Shown here: positions 62,713-64,000 of the stretch, piece by piece | How positions within the stretch are numbered: the stretch's first letter is position 1 | How the letters are laid out: each line of letters starts with the position of its first letter | Origin: Sarcina ventriculi | GTDB lineage: Bacteria; Bacillota; Clostridia; Clostridiales; Clostridiaceae | DNA length: 64,000 bases | Direction: 5' to 3' | NCBI RefSeq assembly: GCF_900456775.1 | Contig: NZ_UAUL01000009.1 | Coordinates: forward strand, 62,001-126,000 | The notes under the pieces: generated by a model | Told to the model about the DNA's origin: nothing | Database searches by the model: none | The model's input: only the letters and a program-made list of their open reading frames with translations | Position numbers and translations under genes: made by a program

Positions 62713-64000
62713 ATGGCTAAAAAACAAATTATAATTCCTAAAGATAATAATATAATAAGATTGCCTTTAGAAGAGGTAATGCCCGATAATTATCTTCCTT
62801 ATGCTGTTGAAGTTGCAAAAGATAGAGCATTGCCAGATGTTAGAGATGGACTAAAGCCAGTTCATAGAAGAATTCTTTATGGGGCGTATATGTTAAAAGC
62901 ATTTCCAGATAAACCATATTATAAATCAGCTAGAATAGTTGGGGATATTTTAGGTAAATATCATCCGCATGGCGATACATCAGTTTATGATGCAATGGTA
63001 ATTTTAGCACAAAATTTTTCAACAAGACAGCCATTAATTGATGGACACGGAAACTGGGGCTCAATTGATGGAGATGGTGCAGCTGCAATGCGTTATACAG
63101 AAGCTAGATTGTCTCAAATCTCTATGGAAATGCTTAGAGATATAGAAAAAGGAGTAGTTGAAATGGTTCCAAATTACTCTGATTCAGATATAGAACCAAA
63201 AGTTTTGCCAGCTAGATATCCAAATCTTTTGGTAAATGGAACTTTTGGTATAGCAGTTGGACTTGCAACTAATATACCACCTCATAATTTAAATGAAGTA
63301 ATTTCAGGAACGTTAGCATATATAGAAAATAATGATATAAAAACAGAAGAACTCATGGAATTTATAAAGGGACCAGATCTTCCAACTGGTGGAATTTTAA
63401 TGGGTAAGAACTCTTTAAGGACTGCCTATGAAACTGGAGAAGGAAAAGTTGCTTTAAGAGCTAAAACTTCTATTGATAAATTAGAAAATGGAAGACTTGC
63501 GATAATTATAACTGAATTTCCTTTTAGGAGAAATAAGGCGAAAATACTTCAAACGATATCAGAGATGACAGCTGATAAAAAACATAGTAAAGCACTAGAA
63601 TCTATTACAGATATTAGAGATGAATCAGATAGAGAGGGAGTACGGGCTGTTATAGAGTTTAAAAAGGCAGCAGATGAAGTTACTGTTAATAAGGTACTTA
63701 AATATTTATTTAAAAAGACAGACCTTCAATGTAATTTAAGTTTTAACATGGTTGCATTGGCTAATGGAAAGCCAGAAACTATGGGACTTAAAACAATAAT
63801 AACTCATTATGTAAATCATCAAAAAGATGTTGTAACTAAAAGAACTCAAATAGAACTTGAATCTTGTAAAAAAAGATTTCATATAGTTGAAGGTTTTATA
63901 AAGGCTATAGGTATTTTAGATGATATTATAGAAACTATAAGAGGTGCAAAATCTAAAAAAGACGCTAATGCAAAACTAGTCGATATATATGATTTTACTA
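62713..64000 (+). CDS. parC: DNA topoisomerase IV subunit A (GyrA/ParC family), cut at window end
   Basis: The reading frame runs open to the window edge with about 429 codons seen. The GyrA-type breakage-reunion domain has VRDGLKPVHRRILYG, GKYHPHGDTSVYDAMV and the active-site Tyr in AAAMRYTEARLS near residue 128, with QTISEMTADKK later. The ATG lies 18 bases after parE behind TAGGAGATGAG. The C-terminal beta-propeller lies outside the window. It pairs with ParE. Confidence 0.92.
   Translation, partial: MAKKQIIIPKDNNIIRLPLEEVMPDNYLPYAVEVAKDRALPDVRDGLKPVHRRILYGAYMLKAFPDKPYYKSARIVGDILGKYHPHGDTSVYDAMVILAQNFSTRQPLIDGHGNWGSIDGDGAAAMRYTEARLSQISMEMLRDIEKGVVEMVPNYSDSDIEPKVLPARYPNLLVNGTFGIAVGLATNIPPHNLNEVISGTLAYIENNDIKTEELMEFIKGPDLPTGGILMGKNSLRTAYETGEGKVALRAKTSIDKLENGRLAIIITEFPFRRNKAKILQTISEMTADKKHSKALESITDIRDESDREGVRAVIEFKKAADEVTVNKVLKYLFKKTDLQCNLSFNMVALANGKPETMGLKTIITHYVNHQKDVVTKRTQIELESCKKRFHIVEGFIKAIGILDDIIETIRGAKSKKDANAKLVDIYDFT

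Overview
The window is a low-GC, gene-dense stretch of a spore-forming Firmicute chromosome, most likely Clostridium sensu stricto (close in style to C. perfringens or C. baratii; this is inference from gene content and codon use). Supporting signs are strong GGAGG ribosome binding sites, frequent TTG/GTG starts, an alpha/beta-type SASP gene, a SpoIVFB-like protease, YtaF, a Tgl spore-coat transglutaminase, and Clostridium-type gene order for maf-radC-min, radical SAM-rng-rplU-prp-rpmA-obg, and nadD-yqeK-LCP.

Layout. 1-1320: two identical tRNA-Trp genes, a SASP gene and, directly behind it, a group I intron with no reading frame. 1420-7370: orphan metal-binding lipoprotein, a membrane-anchored MutS-like ATPase, a GmrSD-like (DUF262/DUF1524) putative restriction protein and a DEDDh exonuclease with a zinc ribbon. 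7460-12100: CBS protein, HMA-like protein, a four-S1-domain protein broken at a GAAA repeat, PepD, and a SPOR protein. 12270-16680: maf, radC, minCDE, SpoIVFB-like protease. 16790-30590: housekeeping run (paired radical SAM/TIGR03936, rng, L21 leader-rplU-prp-rpmA, obg, yhbY, nadD, yqeK, LCP, pseudouridine synthase, FAH protein, comEA, RDD-like protein, RNA uracil methyltransferase). 30650-34030: two regulator/enzyme pairs (MerR with aldo-keto reductase, HxlR with flavodoxin) and a nitroreductase. 34160-37190: molybdate operon (Mop, modA, modB, modC) in which modB carries an in-frame TGA. 37320-41420: AraC regulator, GH13 glucosidase and convergent sugar transporter. 41680-49780: small membrane proteins, a two-gene 2-hydroxyacyl-CoA dehydratase/double-cubane-type system with an activator fusion, PHP phosphatase, flavin reductase-like protein, amino-acid permease and BFD-like ferredoxin. 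49858-53630: YceG-like membrane protein behind a structured leader, a lone PIN protein, and a second membrane MutS-like ATPase. 53720-64000: FemAB-type aminoacyltransferase, an unknown protein translationally coupled to tgl, exonuclease III, YtaF, a membrane glycosyltransferase, and type II topoisomerase genes parE and parC (parC cut by the window edge).

Most genes are ordinary core genes on the plus strand. The points worth a second look are: the group I intron behind the SASP gene and its two mutually exclusive P2 pairings; the S1 gene whose frame would be restored by losing exactly one GAAA unit; modB with a single TGA at a Trp-like position; the fused dehydratase/activator pair; the GmrSD-like gene beside a membrane MutS homologue; the structured leader ahead of the YceG-like gene; and the unknown partner of Tgl. 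All assignments come from reading the sequence; no database search or folding program was run.
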